NCBI GenBank assembly: GCA_900074885.1
Contig: FJUW01000001.1
Span: forward strand, 372,001 to 436,000
DNA: 64,000 bases
Origin: Rhynchosporium graminicola
Lineage: Eukaryota; Ascomycota; Leotiomycetes; Helotiales; Ploettnerulaceae
Direction of reading: 5' to 3'
Shown here: positions 49,201 through 61,908 of the stretch, in pieces
Layout: every line of letters begins with the position of its first letter
Position numbering within the stretch: position 1 is the stretch's first letter
Program-made: the position numbers and the translations under genes
The notes under the pieces: model-generated
What the model was told of the DNA's origin: nothing
Seen by the model: only the letters and a program-made list of their open reading frames with translations
The model's database searches: none

Positions 49201-51764
49201 TAGACAGTTTTACTCTCCATCTACTCCCGCGGACTCTTAAACAATACTTGAATGAGTATGCTAACCTCGAGGTTCTGGTGAATAGGAACACTTCTATCTC
49301 GAGACGAATGCTGTGGTTGCTGTACCCAAGGTACGTGTCGGGGAAGCATATCCTCTTGTCATTTTCCACTGCCGCCAGATTCTATTGAGACTTTACTCCT
49401 GACGTCTCAAGAATTTTTTGGGATGTTACTTATCCTCTTCTCAAGATATTTCGATCCAGCAAATGCTAATCTCCCTTTCGCGCAGCCTGAAGATGGAGAA
49501 ATGGAAATTTACTCTAGTACCCAGAATCCCACCGAGACGTAAGCATTCCGCTCCTTTCATTACATAGATAATACTGACTTTCTAGGCAAACATACGTTGC
49601 AAAAGTGTGCGACGTGGCTGCCAATAAGGTTGTGTCAAAGGTAAAGCGCCTAGGCGGTGGTTTTGGAGGAAAAGAGACCCGGTCAATTCAGCTCACCTGT
49701 ATCGTTGCCCTTGCGGCAAAGAAGACTGGACGTCCTGTTCGCTGCATGCTGAATCGTGACGAGGATATGGTAACCTCTGGTCAACGACATCCTTTCCTTG
49801 CACGTTGGAAAGTCGCAGTGAGCAAAGACGGAAAGCTTCAGGCTTTAGACGCCGACGTCTTCTGTAATGGTGGATGGACTCAGGATTTGAGTGCTGCCGT
49901 TTGCGATCGAGCGCTATCTCACATCGACGGCTGTTACCTTATCCCTCATGTTAATATTCGAGGTAGACTTGCGAAGACTAACACAATGAGTAATACGGCA
50001 TTCCGAGGATTCGGAGGACCTCAGGGCATCTTTATCGCTGAGTCGTATATGGAGGAGATCGCAGATCGTCTGGATATACCTGTTGAACGACTTCGGGAGA
50101 TCAATTTCTATAAGCCGGAGGAAGAGACTCATTTCAATCAAAGTAAGTTCAGTGTTTTGCGACTTCAAGTGTTGGCAGTTGGGAACCAGACTAGGCTGGA
50201 GACTAGGCTAGGCAGATTCGTCTTTGACGAACTGATAGTCTTGATAGAAAGCCATCAAACAATTCTGAGGCTTTGGAGTATTGCTTTACGAAATATCCTG
50301 TGATTCGGAGTCAAAGTCGCGAAGGCATTACGGGACATTACTAAAGTAATGATCCAAAGTCATGTAAATAGTTGACGACTTGGTCATTTTACCAGTTTGC
50401 ATCACCCGAGTCGGATTTCCCCAGCCTCGAGATGTCGATTGCCTAGCTTCTTCATGCTAACTTTGCTTAGGCATCAAAGATTGGCACGTTCCGCTTATGT
50501 ACAAACAGGTTCAAGAAGAGTCGAATTACGCCGAGCGACGAGAGGCTATCACCAAGTTTAATGCAGAGCACAAGTGGAAGAAGAGGGGTCTTGCTCTCAT
50601 TCCTACGAAGTTTGGCATCTCATTCACCGCTCTCTTTCTTAACCAAGCCGGTGCCTTGGTACATATCTATCATGATGGCTCTGTTCTGGTTGCACATGGT
50701 GGAACAGAGATGGGGCAAGGCCTTCACACGAAAATGACGATGATTGCTGCTGAGAGTTTGGTACGTATGCTGGAAGCCCCCATTTCCCTCGTTTCGATGT
50801 CTTGGGTTAATTTTGAGACATGTCTTATGAATCTCTTTCCAAGACATCTTCGAACAATCAGTTGCTAACCCGAATTGCGTATAAGGGAGTCCCGTTGCAG
50901 GATGTGTTCATCTCTGAAACTGCCACCAATACTGTGGCCAATACTTCATCAACAGCTGCATCTGCTTCGTCTGATCTCAACGGTTATGCAATCTTCAATG
51001 CCTGTACACAACTAAACGAACGGCTCGCGCCGTTTAGAGAAAAGTTGGGCAAAGATGCACCTATGAGCGAACTTGCAAGTGCTGCATACTTTGATAGGGT
51101 CAATCTCTCCGCGAATGGCTTCTACAAGACTCCTGATATCGGATTTACTTGGGGACCAAATACCGGACAGATGTTTTTTTACTTCACTCAAGGTGTTTGC
51201 GCAGCAGAAGTTGAGGTTGATACCTTAACCGGAGACTGGACATGCCGCCGAGCCGATATCAAAATGGACATTGGCCGTTCGATCAACCCATCCATTGATT
51301 ACGGTCAGATCGAAGGAGCCTTTGTCCAAGGCATGGGTTTATTCACCACAGAAGAAAGTCTCTGGTTTCGCGGTGGTCCCATGAAAGGGCAACTCGCGAC
51401 CCGTGGACCTGGCGCCTACAAGATCCCCGGCTTCCGCGACATTCCGCAAGAATTCAACGTGTCCCTCCTCAAAGACGTGACATGGGAGAACCTGCGAACC
51501 ATACAGCGCAGTAGAGGTGTAGGCGAACCACCGCTCTTCTTGGGAAGCTCTGTCTTCTTCGCTATTCGTAATGCGCTGAAGGCTGCTAGGAGTCAGTATG
51601 GTGTTACAGCTGAAGTTGGAAAGGATACCAAGGGCGATGGGTTGCTAGTTCTGGAAAGTCCCGCGACGCCAGAGAGGATTAGAATGAGTTGTGTGGATCC
51701 TATTATCAAAAGGTCTTTGGTTCTGCCTAGGGAGGGCGAGAAGAGCTTCTTCATTGCCATATGA
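46292..51764 (+). CDS. hxA: Xanthine dehydrogenase (molybdenum hydroxylase)
   Basis: Oxidises hypoxanthine to xanthine to uric acid with NAD, in purine use. About 1,370 aa, ten exons: 46292-46522, 46680-47082, 47229-47882, 47981-48523, 48672-49129, 49286-49330, 49486-49538, 49586-50142, 50471-50760 and 50886-51764. All phases agree. The first 2Fe-2S centre is [12 protein letters not shown]; the second is CGFCTPG...CRCTGYRP. The FAD domain has [12 protein letters not shown] and [15 protein letters not shown]. The molybdopterin domain has [30 protein letters not shown] and RGVGEPPLF, which holds the catalytic Glu. The A. nidulans ortholog hxA is under purine and nitrogen control; I did not identify such sites here. 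Its introns are unusually long. Confidence 0.97.
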
Positions 51765-53890
51765 TTGGCGTGCGAGTATATCAGGAGGGATGAGAAACGG
51801 TCGCTTGTGAATAAAGATGCAGATTTTTCTGAAGAGCTCGCTGAGGGAGAATACCATGCTGCTCGTTGGAAATCAGAATGTCATCATTATGCTTTTAATA
51901 AGCAATCCGGCACTGAGACTCCTTCTGCTGTTGTGGGCCTTTAACCTTGTGGTCATCGATATTAAGCCCTATAGACTGAGGTTCGCCAACAGTTTTCACA
52001 TCCGCAATTTACTTCATAGGTACACCTAACTCCAGTATTCAAGTCAGGAGGTATCTTTGGGTCACTCAAGCAAACAGATCACATTATTACCTAAGCAGAA
52101 CTAAAGTCTGCCTGGTCTTGAAGTGTTAGCATCACAGCACAGTTTTTGTCTGAGTAGTTGTGACGATTGTAACGGATCAGGAGATCGAAGTGGCCTTCGA
52201 GTTCACTCGTATGTTTTGAATTTCGGCAAAATACTCATCTTCCCGAGATTTTTCCTGAGAGAAATGCGCTCAGGTCCCTTTTCTCGAGGCTAGTCTGACG
52301 CGTCACGAGCGAAATGACTACTCTGAATCTCTTGGTGAAGATCTTCCTGCCAGGTTACTACGAGTCCCCAAATCGTTACGTGACTTTGAGAAGATAACCT
52401 TCATAATTTTCCCTGGTAGCGTGGTGACTTTAAAATCAGGCTCAAGCATTTGCTTACACATTGCCAAAATCTCTTGGTCGGAGAGGCATTTGTCCAGCCT
52501 GCTTTGCTTGATCAAATATTATCGCAAGGTTACGTTGATCTTCAGAGTAAGGCATAGAGTAGTTGAATGTTGTTAGTTGTATTGCAGTACTAATTACTAT
52601 AGAGAGTTGACTAAAGGTATTATCTAGGAATATCCGCACGGACTATGCACGTGACTATGATCACCTGATCCATACCAAGACCTATATTCTCGCAACAAAT
52701 ATTTTATAGTTTTCTCTTCGCGGGACCCATCTCTTACACCTACCTTTATTGACGAGAGAGGATGGATGGTAATGTGTTTGATGGCAGTGGCTAGTAAGAA
52801 TCAACATCCAATTCATCAGGTGATCCTAAGTTTCACTGGACTTCGACTGGTCTGAGAAAGCGTGCTCATCCTTACCTACCAATTGGCAATGAAGGTAAGC
52901 TGCCGAGCGGTTTGCAGATCCGAGTCAAGGCATCTTCACGGGAATCAGGCATAGTTTATAAACGGATCAGACAAAGCCCAACTGACCTTTGTCTCTCTTC
53001 TTGCAACCTCTCTCAGGATGTCTCTCTACCTCTGAGTCTAGGGAATTTATACGCCCGAATAAGGAGCTTCTCATCACCACAATCCACTCTAGCTCAGCTG
53101 TCTCTACTTCTCATCACATCAACCCATCGTCCGTGAGACTACAGTGTCCTGCAGCTTTTTCAGACCACACGAGTTGAGTAACCTACTAACCCATCAAGGC
53201 CGTCGCTCTTGCAAGTTGGAAGATGCTCCTTGAGAAGTTCGAGGACGTTTGACCTAGAGCACCTTTTGGCTTTAGGTTCCCCGATCGACTTGCCCTGCTG
53301 AAGTTATGGTGTTGGGAAACGTCTGCATCTTTCGCTTACTGGTAACTTCTGGTCAAGGGTGTTGTGGCCACTCGAATAGAAGATCACTTCTTCTTGCATT
53401 CTCGAATCAAGGGCAGAGGCAAGTATCCTGCTGGTAAGACCAGAGCCTCAAAGGGAGATCCTCGATTCAACGTCTGGACAATCTTCTCTCGGCTTTGGTT
53501 TGGAGTCTTCGGCCAGCTTGATTGTACTACATAATAAGCGGATGTATGAACCAGATCAAGCTGATTTCACAGCCGGTAGCATTGAGTCTGCGATGACCTC
53601 TGCCCAAAGCCTGCCTGTTGATAAATACAAGTAAGTCTTGATATCGTGAAGAAGAGTGCTATAATCTACAGGTCAGCATCTACAGTAGAGGGTGAGGGGT
53701 ACGGTAGCGTCCGTCGTCTAAGCGAGAGGCATTGCCCGATGAGCTCATTCGATTTGGTCGAAAATCGGTCCAGCTGCCAATCATCTTATGCCAATCATCT
53801 TATGCCAACATAGATATAGAATCAGAACCAAGCAAGGCCGAGAACAAAAGGAAAGAACGGCAGGAGTCTATGATCAACATCAACTATACT

Positions 53891-53932
53891 ATGGACATGG
53901 ACATGGACATGGACATGGACATGGACATGGAC
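53891..53932. repeat. (ATGGAC)7 hexanucleotide repeat
   Basis: Seven perfect ATGGAC units. Confidence 0.95.
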
Positions 53933-54205
53933 CCCTGAACTCGAAAGTTGTGGTACAGTACAGTACGGTGGAGTGCCGGGTGCCCGGGTGCTATCGAATC
54001 ATCGAACAATTCAAGATCTGATGTCTGTCGCTGCGTCATCGAGAATGAATGATGTTCCCCGAGTTCGGTGTCTCGGACGGGAAGGTGCCTTTCAACCAAC
54101 GTAAGTGAATAATAAATACACTGTCTATCTATTATTTCCGGACTTGAGTGAGAACTTTCCATACAACTACAAACGCATCTGAGTTTCTACCCATCTTCAC
54201 CCTAT

Positions 54206-54230
54206 TCCATCCCATCCCATCCCATCCCAT
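54206..54230. repeat. (CCCAT)n pentanucleotide repeat
   Basis: Five units (first TCCAT, then four CCCAT) in the leader of the SDR gene. Confidence 0.92.
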
Positions 54231-54295
54231 CCCAAACCACTTCAATTTCAATCTCAATTTCAGTCACTCAAACTCAAACCAGAATCCACGACAAA

Positions 54296-55469
54296 ATGTC
54301 GGGAGTAGTCAACACCGTCAGAAACACCATTGTAGAGAACCTTGGTGGAACGTGAGTGATTATCGAAAGTCCGAAATTCTCTTCTCTGACGCGCCTCGTA
54401 GTCATGGAATTGCAGCAAAGGCAAACCAATTCGCGTTGGCTGATGTCCCAGATCAGAGCCAAAAGGTTGCCGTCATCAGTGGCGGCTCGAGAGGAATTGG
54501 CTATGCATGTGCACATACGCTTTTGCAAAAGAACATCGAGAAGTTGTGTATGTTCCTCAAATCTTTGGACATCGTGTGATTATGGTCCTGACTTCGGAGC
54601 ACTTGAACTGACCGGATCTCATAGACGTCATTGGCAGCACACAAGAGAGTATCGATGGCGCCTCTTCTGACATCGAGTCTACCCTTGGCGCATCTACTCT
54701 TGCCAAAGTAAAGTTCTTTCAAGCAGACCTAGGCGATTGGAAATCCATTCCTGGTATCGTAAAGCAAATCACAGATTCCACCGACCGTCTCGACATCCTA
54801 ATCAACTGCGCCGCCCGAGGAATCATGACCTATCAACTTACCGAATACGGCGTTGATAGACACATGGCAGTCAACCACATGGGCCATGTAATCTTCACTT
54901 CTCATCTCCTTCCCTTGATCAAGTCTACTGCCAAGAAGCACCCGGAGGAAAAGGTACGTATTGTCACGTTTGGCTCGAACGCACATCAAGGCGCACCAGG
55001 TGACACCAAATTCGCCAACCTGGAAGAGCTGAACCAGGATTACGGACCAAATGGCCAATATGGTCGCTCCAAGCTCGCTCAGATGCTCTACGCCAAATAC
55101 TTGTACAACCATCTGAAGGACAAATATCCAAACATCCTGGCCAACACTGTCCACCCCGGATTCGTAGAGACGAAGCAGAGTGTTGAGGACATCCACGAGC
55201 CGTATCCGATCCTTGGGTATGGCATGAGTGTTGGCATGAAGCCGTTCAAGAAAAGTCAGTGGGAGGGAGCAGTTCCAGCCATGTTCTGTGCAACAAAAAC
55301 TGAGCAGGGTGGTCAGTATGTTTGTCCTCCTGCCATTCCTGAGGCGGGGAGCAGTCAATTCCAGGATGAGTCTGGTGAGCTTACCGAGAATTTGATGAGG
55401 TTGACGTTGGAGCTTGTAGGGGAGAAGGTGGATCCTAAGAGCCAAGGATGTCCGATGCAGTTGTACTAG
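54296..55469 (+). CDS. Short-chain dehydrogenase/reductase
   Basis: NAD(P)-dependent oxidoreductase of the classical SDR superfamily, about 348 aa, similar to retinol-dehydrogenase or WW-domain-oxidoreductase-like fungal SDRs. Exons are 54296-54351, 54402-54547 and 54625-55469 with introns of 50 and 77 bases. The cofactor motif GGSRGIG is at about residues 45-51. NCAARG replaces the usual NNAG. The active site is YGRSK (about 212) with the upstream Ser in FGSNAHQ. The C-terminal half includes NTVHPGFVETKQ and GGQYVCPP. No signal peptide is clear. Substrate unknown. It converges on RRP12 with only 134 bases between stop codons, so the 3' UTRs may overlap. Confidence 0.9.
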
Positions 55470-55603
55470 ATCCTTGAATGTATTATAAACGAGAAGCCCG
55501 GCACATTCGTAGCGATGAATCAAATTTGAAGATTTCTGCTTTTGATAGCTGTGAATATATGCGGACGCCGCCCTTCCCATCCATTGTCTGTTGCGTCGTA
55601 CCT

Positions 55604-58600
55604 TTACCTACGACCACGTCCTCGAGGAGACTTCATAACTCGGCCACCACTTCCTCTACCGCCACCTCCTCTAGCACTACCACCTCTATGGCCTCCTCCA
55701 CTACCACTCCTTTTGTCTTCGCCTAATCCTCTCCTTCCATTTGATATCCCTCCACGGCCACCTCTCCCCCTATCTCCGCCTCGACCTCTATCCCCACCCC
55801 TCTCTCTGCCGCTGAAGCCAGCGATCTGCTTTTTTACAGCCTTGAGATCATCTTCATCGACATCCATCTCCTCATCCTCGTCCTGATCCCTCTTATTCGA
55901 GAACTTTAGTCTACCGCCTCTACCCCTCTGCACGGCATCTCTCCCTCTAATCGCCTTCACATACGCACCCACACCACCCTCATCGTCATCCGCCTTCTCA
56001 CCAGGGGTATCAAGAATCATGGCATCGTCATCATCATCACTATCACCACCAAACAGTAGCTTGCCATCAAGATCCATCTTCGCCTTGGTCCTGACGACAG
56101 CTCTCTGCTTGGCCGGTTTCGTCGACGAGATGTTCGCGAGTGCTTTCCTGTCAAGGAGATCAAGAGGTTCATCTTCATCTTCAACGATATATGTCTTGCC
56201 AGCAGCGGCCTTCTTAGCCGTCTTCTTGTTCTTGCCAAGAACTTCATTGTCCGATACATCAGAACCGTCTGATTCCTCATCACTACCATGCAAGGCCTCA
56301 TCGTACTCGCTCTCGAATCGACCCTTCCTCTTGCCGGACTCATCGTCGCTGTCTTCGGCGCCTGCTGCTTTGTTGGCTTCCTTGTGACGCTTGTTACGTT
56401 CTTTGGTCTTGCGGATATTGGAAATGAGCTTGCGGTCTTTTTCGGGACAGTGTTTATTTATGATATCGACGCCGAATCGGCGGATCATGCGCTCGAGAAT
56501 GTGCTTCACTTTGGCTTTGAAGTGGGCTTTGTGTTCGTGGCTCCATACCATGAGGTTCGGTACTAGAGTCTTCAGACGTGGCAGCATCATCTCGGTGGGA
56601 AGACTGATGATACACACTTTCACGAAACCCAGGACACTACGCACGATCTCGCGATTGTTAGATGTTAGGAAGAGATCCATAGTTTCCACGAGCCCGGCGA
56701 TCGTTTCGGGAAGGAGAGCTTGACGAAAATGGTAAAGAATTCGGGTGAGTGCTGTGATACAAGCGGAGTTCATGTGTGGAGTGCTGCCTCCTAGACCTGC
56801 TCCAACCATAGTGAAATATTCCTCGAGTGTTGCTGGGACGGCTGGTGTGTCGTCTGGCATATGGGCGACTTTGCCGTTCTGGATTATGGATCCTGGGGCA
56901 GCGGCAATTTTCTCGCCCATAAGGACGAGGAGGTCGAATGCTGTTGTGCGAGCTTTCTCGTTGACTTCTTTGCAAGAGATGACGACTTCGGCGAGGATAC
57001 CTGGGATGAAGTGGAGGGAGTCGTTCGGGAGGAAGGGGATGAGTGTAGAGATCGCGGCGAGTCGATCTCGTTTGGCTGGAGCAGATACCTTTTCGGCGCT
57101 GTTGATGAGGAGTTCTTGGAGTTCTGATGTTCGCTCGCGAAGGGCTTGTTGACCGATTGGAGATTCTGCTAGTCGTGGAATGAGCTTGTAGGCCTTCTTC
57201 TGTAATTGAGGGTCATCGTCCTTGAGGATGATAATTGATGCGATATTGAAGAGAGTGACAAAACTGTCTCTTGGCAAATATATCGAGATTGTAATGACCA
57301 AGTCCATAAGAGTATGACTCGTTGGTGGCATTTTATCGGCGGCATTCTGTTGCTTTTGCTTCTGCTTCTCAGCTTGCGTCTGTGTACCTGCTTCTGTGAG
57401 AGATGCCTCTAGCATTTGCGTCACCGACTCGAATGTCTTCATAAGCTCGGCTGAAGGAACGACACTCAGATATGAGTTGATACATTTCAAGATATAGCCT
57501 CGGTGGTGGGGTAAGGTCTTGCTATAGACGTTAAAGAGCACTGATAGCATGTTACTTGCGAAGGTAGATAGATGGTCCAGATTCTTCTGAGCGGTGGCTT
57601 TCGAGACTCGGCTTTGGAGGACAAGGTCATCTTCGGTTTCAATAGAAGTGATGGCTTGGTTCGAATCGACCAGCGTCTGGAGACCTTTGCAGATATCGGT
57701 TCGTAGATCAGCTTGTTGATACAACAGATTTGCGAGCAATTCAGCAAATGATTGGTCGAACGAAACTGTAAGATCAAGGGGTAGATCGCAGTAGCCTGGA
57801 AAAACGGCCCATGTCTGTTGGACCACAGTCTCGAACAGCTTGATCTCCATTGTTTTCTCAGCCTCGCCATGAGCCAGAACCTTGGTAAACATGACTTCAC
57901 TCAGAGGGACGAACTCTGTTCTGAAGTGCTGCAAGCTGGTGTTGCTAACGTAGTCTCGTAGAACAGGCAGCAACCAAGCTCGTCCAGGTTGTCCAGCTTT
58001 AGGCTTAGCGAGATTCAGGGGAAGAATATGCAGAACACTTTCTGGTCCCATTGCGCGGATCGCCTTGCCAATTATCTCATTAGCCTCTTGCTTTCCGGTG
58101 AAGGACTCGTTTCCTCGGAGTTCGCCAATCGTTTTGACAACATCAATCAGAATTGGATCAGCCCTCCATCGCAAACCGTCAAACATGGCGCCCATTACGT
58201 TGAAAGTTTCCATCCATGCGGCCTGATATTTGACGCTCAAGAGTTCCATAGCAGCCTTTGCAAGCTTTTCCAACACTTTCTCGTCGAATATGGAGGGTTT
58301 CAAGAGAACCGAATCGGGAATGCAATTCGCCATGAAGGACACGAGGCATTCAGATGCGGAAACTCTGATGTTGTGTGATGATGATGATAAGAAGCCTGAG
58401 ATCAGATTGAACAGCTCCGGCAGCTTCTGGAAAGTTTCCTCTGGCTCGACTTGTGCAGCTACGTCGTAACCTCTTGATAGAACTGCAATCCACGGGGGAA
58501 GCAGTTGGGAATCGTTTTGCGAGGGCCGCAATTCCGAAATGACCTCCAATAGCCGAGGAAGTTTTGCAGATGCGACTTGATCAGCCATTCCCTCAAATAT

Positions 58601-59481
58601 AATCTCGAAGACCTCAAATGCCGCCATCGTCATATACTCGTTGGTCGATTTCGAAATATTCAGTAGAACTTCACACAGTGCCTCGATTTTCTTGCTCGGC
58701 CAACCTCCTGATGCGGATGCCACTGTCTTCACCAGCTGCAATGAATGTATTAATGCCGGCTCGTGTTCTGTGTTGTCGCTTTTCTTCTGCTTCTTTGCTT
58801 GGGTCGACCGAGCAGCTAATTCTCTCAGACTTTTCAGCGCAGTCTCCGCACACATATCTGCTGCGGGGTGATCCAGTGCTACACTCGGTGGAGGATTCTT
58901 CAAGACTTTTGTGATTGCATCCTGTGCCCGCTTTCTGATCTTTGGCCTGTGATCGACCGCCAAATTTAAAAGCCCAGCTACGGCCCTTCGAGGACCAATT
59001 TGTGTCTGTCCTAGCTCCCATGCCGCCGAGTCTTGTGCTGCCAATAGTGATTCGAGACATCCTATCGACGGTCTGAGGAGTGGCGCATCTGCCCCTGGGA
59101 GTGTCAATGCCGGGGCAAGACTTGTAAGAATCTGAGAGAATCTCGACTGAAGGAGCGCCTGAGGGGCGTATGGAGTAACGACATCGAGTAGATATACAAC
59201 TGAAGTAGCCAATTCCTTATTCACACCAGAACTGGGTGTAGCCTTGCCTAATAGAGCGAGAAGTCCTGCAAAGTATGCGGTCGGGCTAGGTGGGGTCTTT
59301 TGATCTCTTAGAATATCTTCGAGTGAGGATAGAACAACTCGAGTCTGTAGACTTCAGTTAGTATCGGACCCTAGAACCGTCAATTGTGTGAATGAATTTT
59401 CACCTGTTGTTGACTTTGCAATTTTGGCGATCGAATCTTGTCTAGCTTCTCTTCTAGAGTAAACTTCTCTTCTAAGGACAT
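55604..59481 (-). CDS. RRP12: Rrp12, ribosomal RNA processing HEAT-repeat protein
   Basis: Nucleolar and nuclear factor needed for export and maturation of both ribosomal subunits. About 1,273 aa, exons 59481-59404 and 59344-55604 with a 59-base intron after the first 26 codons. The body is alpha-helical HEAT-like repeats; the NUC173 region lies at about residues 330-560 (VSVKYQAAWMETFNVMGAMFDGL area onward). From about residue 1,000 there are a basic nuclear-signal stretch (RKTKERNKRHKEANK), acidic segments and a C-terminal Arg/Gly-rich tail (GGDRGRGGDRGRGG), as in fungal orthologs. The downstream part of the tail gives the plus strand a long false Pro-rich frame. Confidence 0.94.
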
Positions 59482-60235
59482 CTTGAAAAAGGGATGTCAG
59501 GCTCTTTGCGACGTGATGTTCAATGCTCCTCCAATGCTCTGAGGAAAAAATCCTCTTATCTGAAATCCCGATAAGAATTTTGAGCTAGTCCCAACTGAGG
59601 CCAGCCACATGCGTCCCCAAGGTAATTTCTATCGGTCAGTAAAGTTAGGAGGTATCCATTCTTCTTATGACTTTGATGAATTAGGGAGTATTGTAATGTC
59701 CTATAACACTTTTGGAACTTCGAAGCCTGAGTATAGTCCACTTCCTAAAGTAAGGTTAATGTATTACTGAAGTCATGGAGTTGTTTGACAACACTACCTT
59801 ATTAGGTACCTACCTACTCTACTGCATCATGGTACGGAATACCTTGAACAAGTCTCACTTCGTCGGTCCAGATGGTCTAGACCAATCAGTCCTTGTCCAC
59901 ATCCTCGTTGCGGAGTCCAACTGACAAGGCTTTAGGAGGGCGAGCGGCCCAGTAAACGTTCTTCTGCCTTCCATTGCTTCCTCCTGTCTCTCCTCACATT
60001 TGACCTTATCCTTTTCAGTGTATCTTTATAGACAGTGTCATAATTTGCAAACATTACTCAATTGTAATATTGCTCTAGGTAGTTCTGCCTCCAGACTCTT
60101 CACGTTCTCTTCGTTGACATTGGACCGTCCGCATTAGAGCTCTTTAGCCTTATCGTACCTCGAGCGCCATATTACAGCCTTCCCCTTCCCCCCTCAAGAA
60201 CCGAGTATTGTTCACCACTCATCCCGACAGCAATT
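59482..60235. promoter_or_regulatory. Divergent promoter, RRP12 / thioredoxin-like gene
   Basis: 754 bases between divergent starts. The last 60 bases are CT-rich, as in fungal leaders. No gene or repeat is recognised. Confidence 0.45.
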
Positions 60236-61113
60236 ATGCATTTCTCAGCCATCTCCCTCCTCGCCCTGCCAGTTTTGGCTGCTGCGCAAGAGTCTCCTCT
60301 CGGCGGAGTCTTTGCGCAAGCTCAATTCTACTTCGACAAGCTCGCATCCTTCATCCCCAACCCCAACAAGGCTCATACTCCAGAAGCTGCAGCTGCCAAG
60401 GCTGGAGGTAAGACCTTGAACATCCTGACCCTCAACGACTGGGAGCAGACTATCCGTTCAAGTGTCAAGCCTGCTGCCACCAAGCCAGAAGAGTGGTGGG
60501 TTCTGGTCACAGGAGGAAACACCACTTGCTTCGGTCAATGCGGCAAGATGGAGAAGGCATTCAACGAAACTGCTTTGCTGTGGTCTGTTAACCCAGCTGC
60601 TCCTCATTTGGCCTACTTGAACTGCGATAGCCAGCCAGTACTTTGCAACTCATGGAGCGCCGGTCCTCCAGCCCTCTGGTTTTTAGACGTTCTCCCCAAG
60701 CCAGCTCCTGTCACTGTCCGTACCCGAAGAATGAATACTACCAGTACCGAGGTTAAGACTTTCACCGATCTCCTTTCTAGCCAGTCTTACAGGGAGTTGG
60801 AGGTTTACGAAGGTGTCTTCCATCCTTTCGATGGCTTCTTCGCCAAATATCAACTTGCACAACCCCTCGGGTACTTTTTCTGGGTCTTCGCTGTCATTCC
60901 CTCATGGTTGTTCATGATCGGTATCTCCTTTGCCAGCAGAAGCATTATGTTAGCAATCAATCCCGAAGAGCAGTGATATCCATGCTGAGTGTCATCATAG
61001 GAGCAACAGAGCCGCTGCGCCTCAAGGCCGCCGTCCTGCTGCCCCAGCTACTGCCGCTCGTGTAAGTACTCACATGGGAACCAAGACGAACCAAGCTAAT
61101 TGCAATGTAGTAA
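60236..61113 (+). CDS. Secretory-pathway thioredoxin-fold-like membrane protein
   Basis: About 258 aa with exons 60236-60948, 61001-61061 and 61111-61113; the last coding exon is only the TAA stop. The first intron (donor GTTAGC, acceptor CATAG, 52 bases) was chosen because it continues SIM-SNRAAAPQGRR, a short Arg/Pro/Ala tail after the membrane span. Reading straight through would stop after INPEEQ. The N-terminus MHFSAISLLALPVLAAAQ is a signal peptide. Residues 60-180 look thioredoxin-like, with a CFGQC pair at 98-102 in place of CxxC. A membrane span lies at about 213-237 (PLGYFFWVFAVIPSWLFMIG). Probably in the ER membrane with the tail in the cytosol. No named family recognised. Confidence 0.75.
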
Positions 61114-61298
61114 ATGACATAGATGGGAGGTAGATGATGCCGGGTAGTTGCTTCTCAAGACGGAACAGGGGAAAAGAACTGGCGGATGAGGAAATTTCTT
61201 TGCACCGTCACGCCAGGCGACCTTTATATAGTGATTATATTTTCCATTGGGTATCAAAAGCTCCTGTAAAAGCTCAAATCATTTCGTAAGACGTACTG

Positions 61299-61908
61299 TC
61301 ATCTGTTGTCGCATGAGTCCTCCAGTCTCTGTAGTCCTTCTAGAACCTGCTCTCGAAGGTGCCCATTTGCCATTCGGCCATATCGTAGATCGCTCAACCC
61401 ACCAACAGTGCGTTGCATCTGTGCAAGTATTGCCTCCGATTCCTCGTCCAGCCTGCGGATCTCATCTTCTATTTCCTCGACTGCGCTTTCTAATTCTGGC
61501 AGGATAGATGCTATTGTGTGAGGCTTAGATGCTGGCAAGTTCGAGGTTGAGCCGAAAAGCTTTGGGATGGATTAGCATATTAAGATTGCGAAGGGTGGTA
61601 GTTGTACGTACGGCTCTTTCTACATCAACCTCGTCGTCCTGATCCACCCTCTCTGCTTCTCTTCGTGCCCTAACGATCGCTCTTCGCTGCCCGTTGCCTC
61701 TCTTGACCTCTGCACCTATATTCCGTGCAACAGCATCCGTAAGGCGGGCTCGGTGGTGCTGGAGATCTCTGTAAAGGGCCTTGACTTGGGGGGAAGACTT
61801 TTGCGATCGCGGGAATAATTCTGTGAATGCATTGAGGGAGATGATTGTCGGCAATGGAGCGGGAGCGAGCAGGAAGGTCGAAAGGATTGTAGCTTCTGTT
61901 GGTCCCAT
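61299..61908 (-). CDS. cnl2: Cnl2/NKP2 kinetochore protein
   Basis: Small inner-kinetochore (CCAN/Ctf19 complex) protein of about 185 aa. Exons are 61908-61612 and 61559-61299 with a 52-base intron. The join gives RALFGSTSNLPASKPHT, matching fungal relatives. The N-terminal block SEATILS-like (TEATILSTFLLAPAPLPTII), FTELFPRSQKSSPQVKALYRDLQHHRA and NIGAEVKRG are family hallmarks. The C-terminal half is a coiled coil (LESAVEEIEDEIRRLDEESE) ending in GGLSDLRYGR and a Leu-rich helix. An ATG further upstream (62007) in the same frame has no family support. Confidence 0.9.

Larger units (their letters stand above)
51765..54295. other. 2.5-kb intergenic region with simple repeats
   Basis: No gene supported. 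There is a duplicated CCAATCATCTTATG at 53777-53807 and microsatellites listed separately. A stretch at 53340-53530 translates without stops as a basic segment (HSRIKGRGKYPAGKTRASK), but lacks a start and a known family. The short frames at 52318-52639 and 52912-53177 are unsupported. Confidence 0.45.

Noticed and set aside
53209..53530. Stop-free basic translation suggesting a retroelement piece
   Set aside because: Too short, with no recognised reverse transcriptase, integrase or gag motif.
54798..55580. 260-codon frame antisense to the SDR gene
   Set aside because: Fully overlaps well-supported SDR exons; composition matches a shadow frame.
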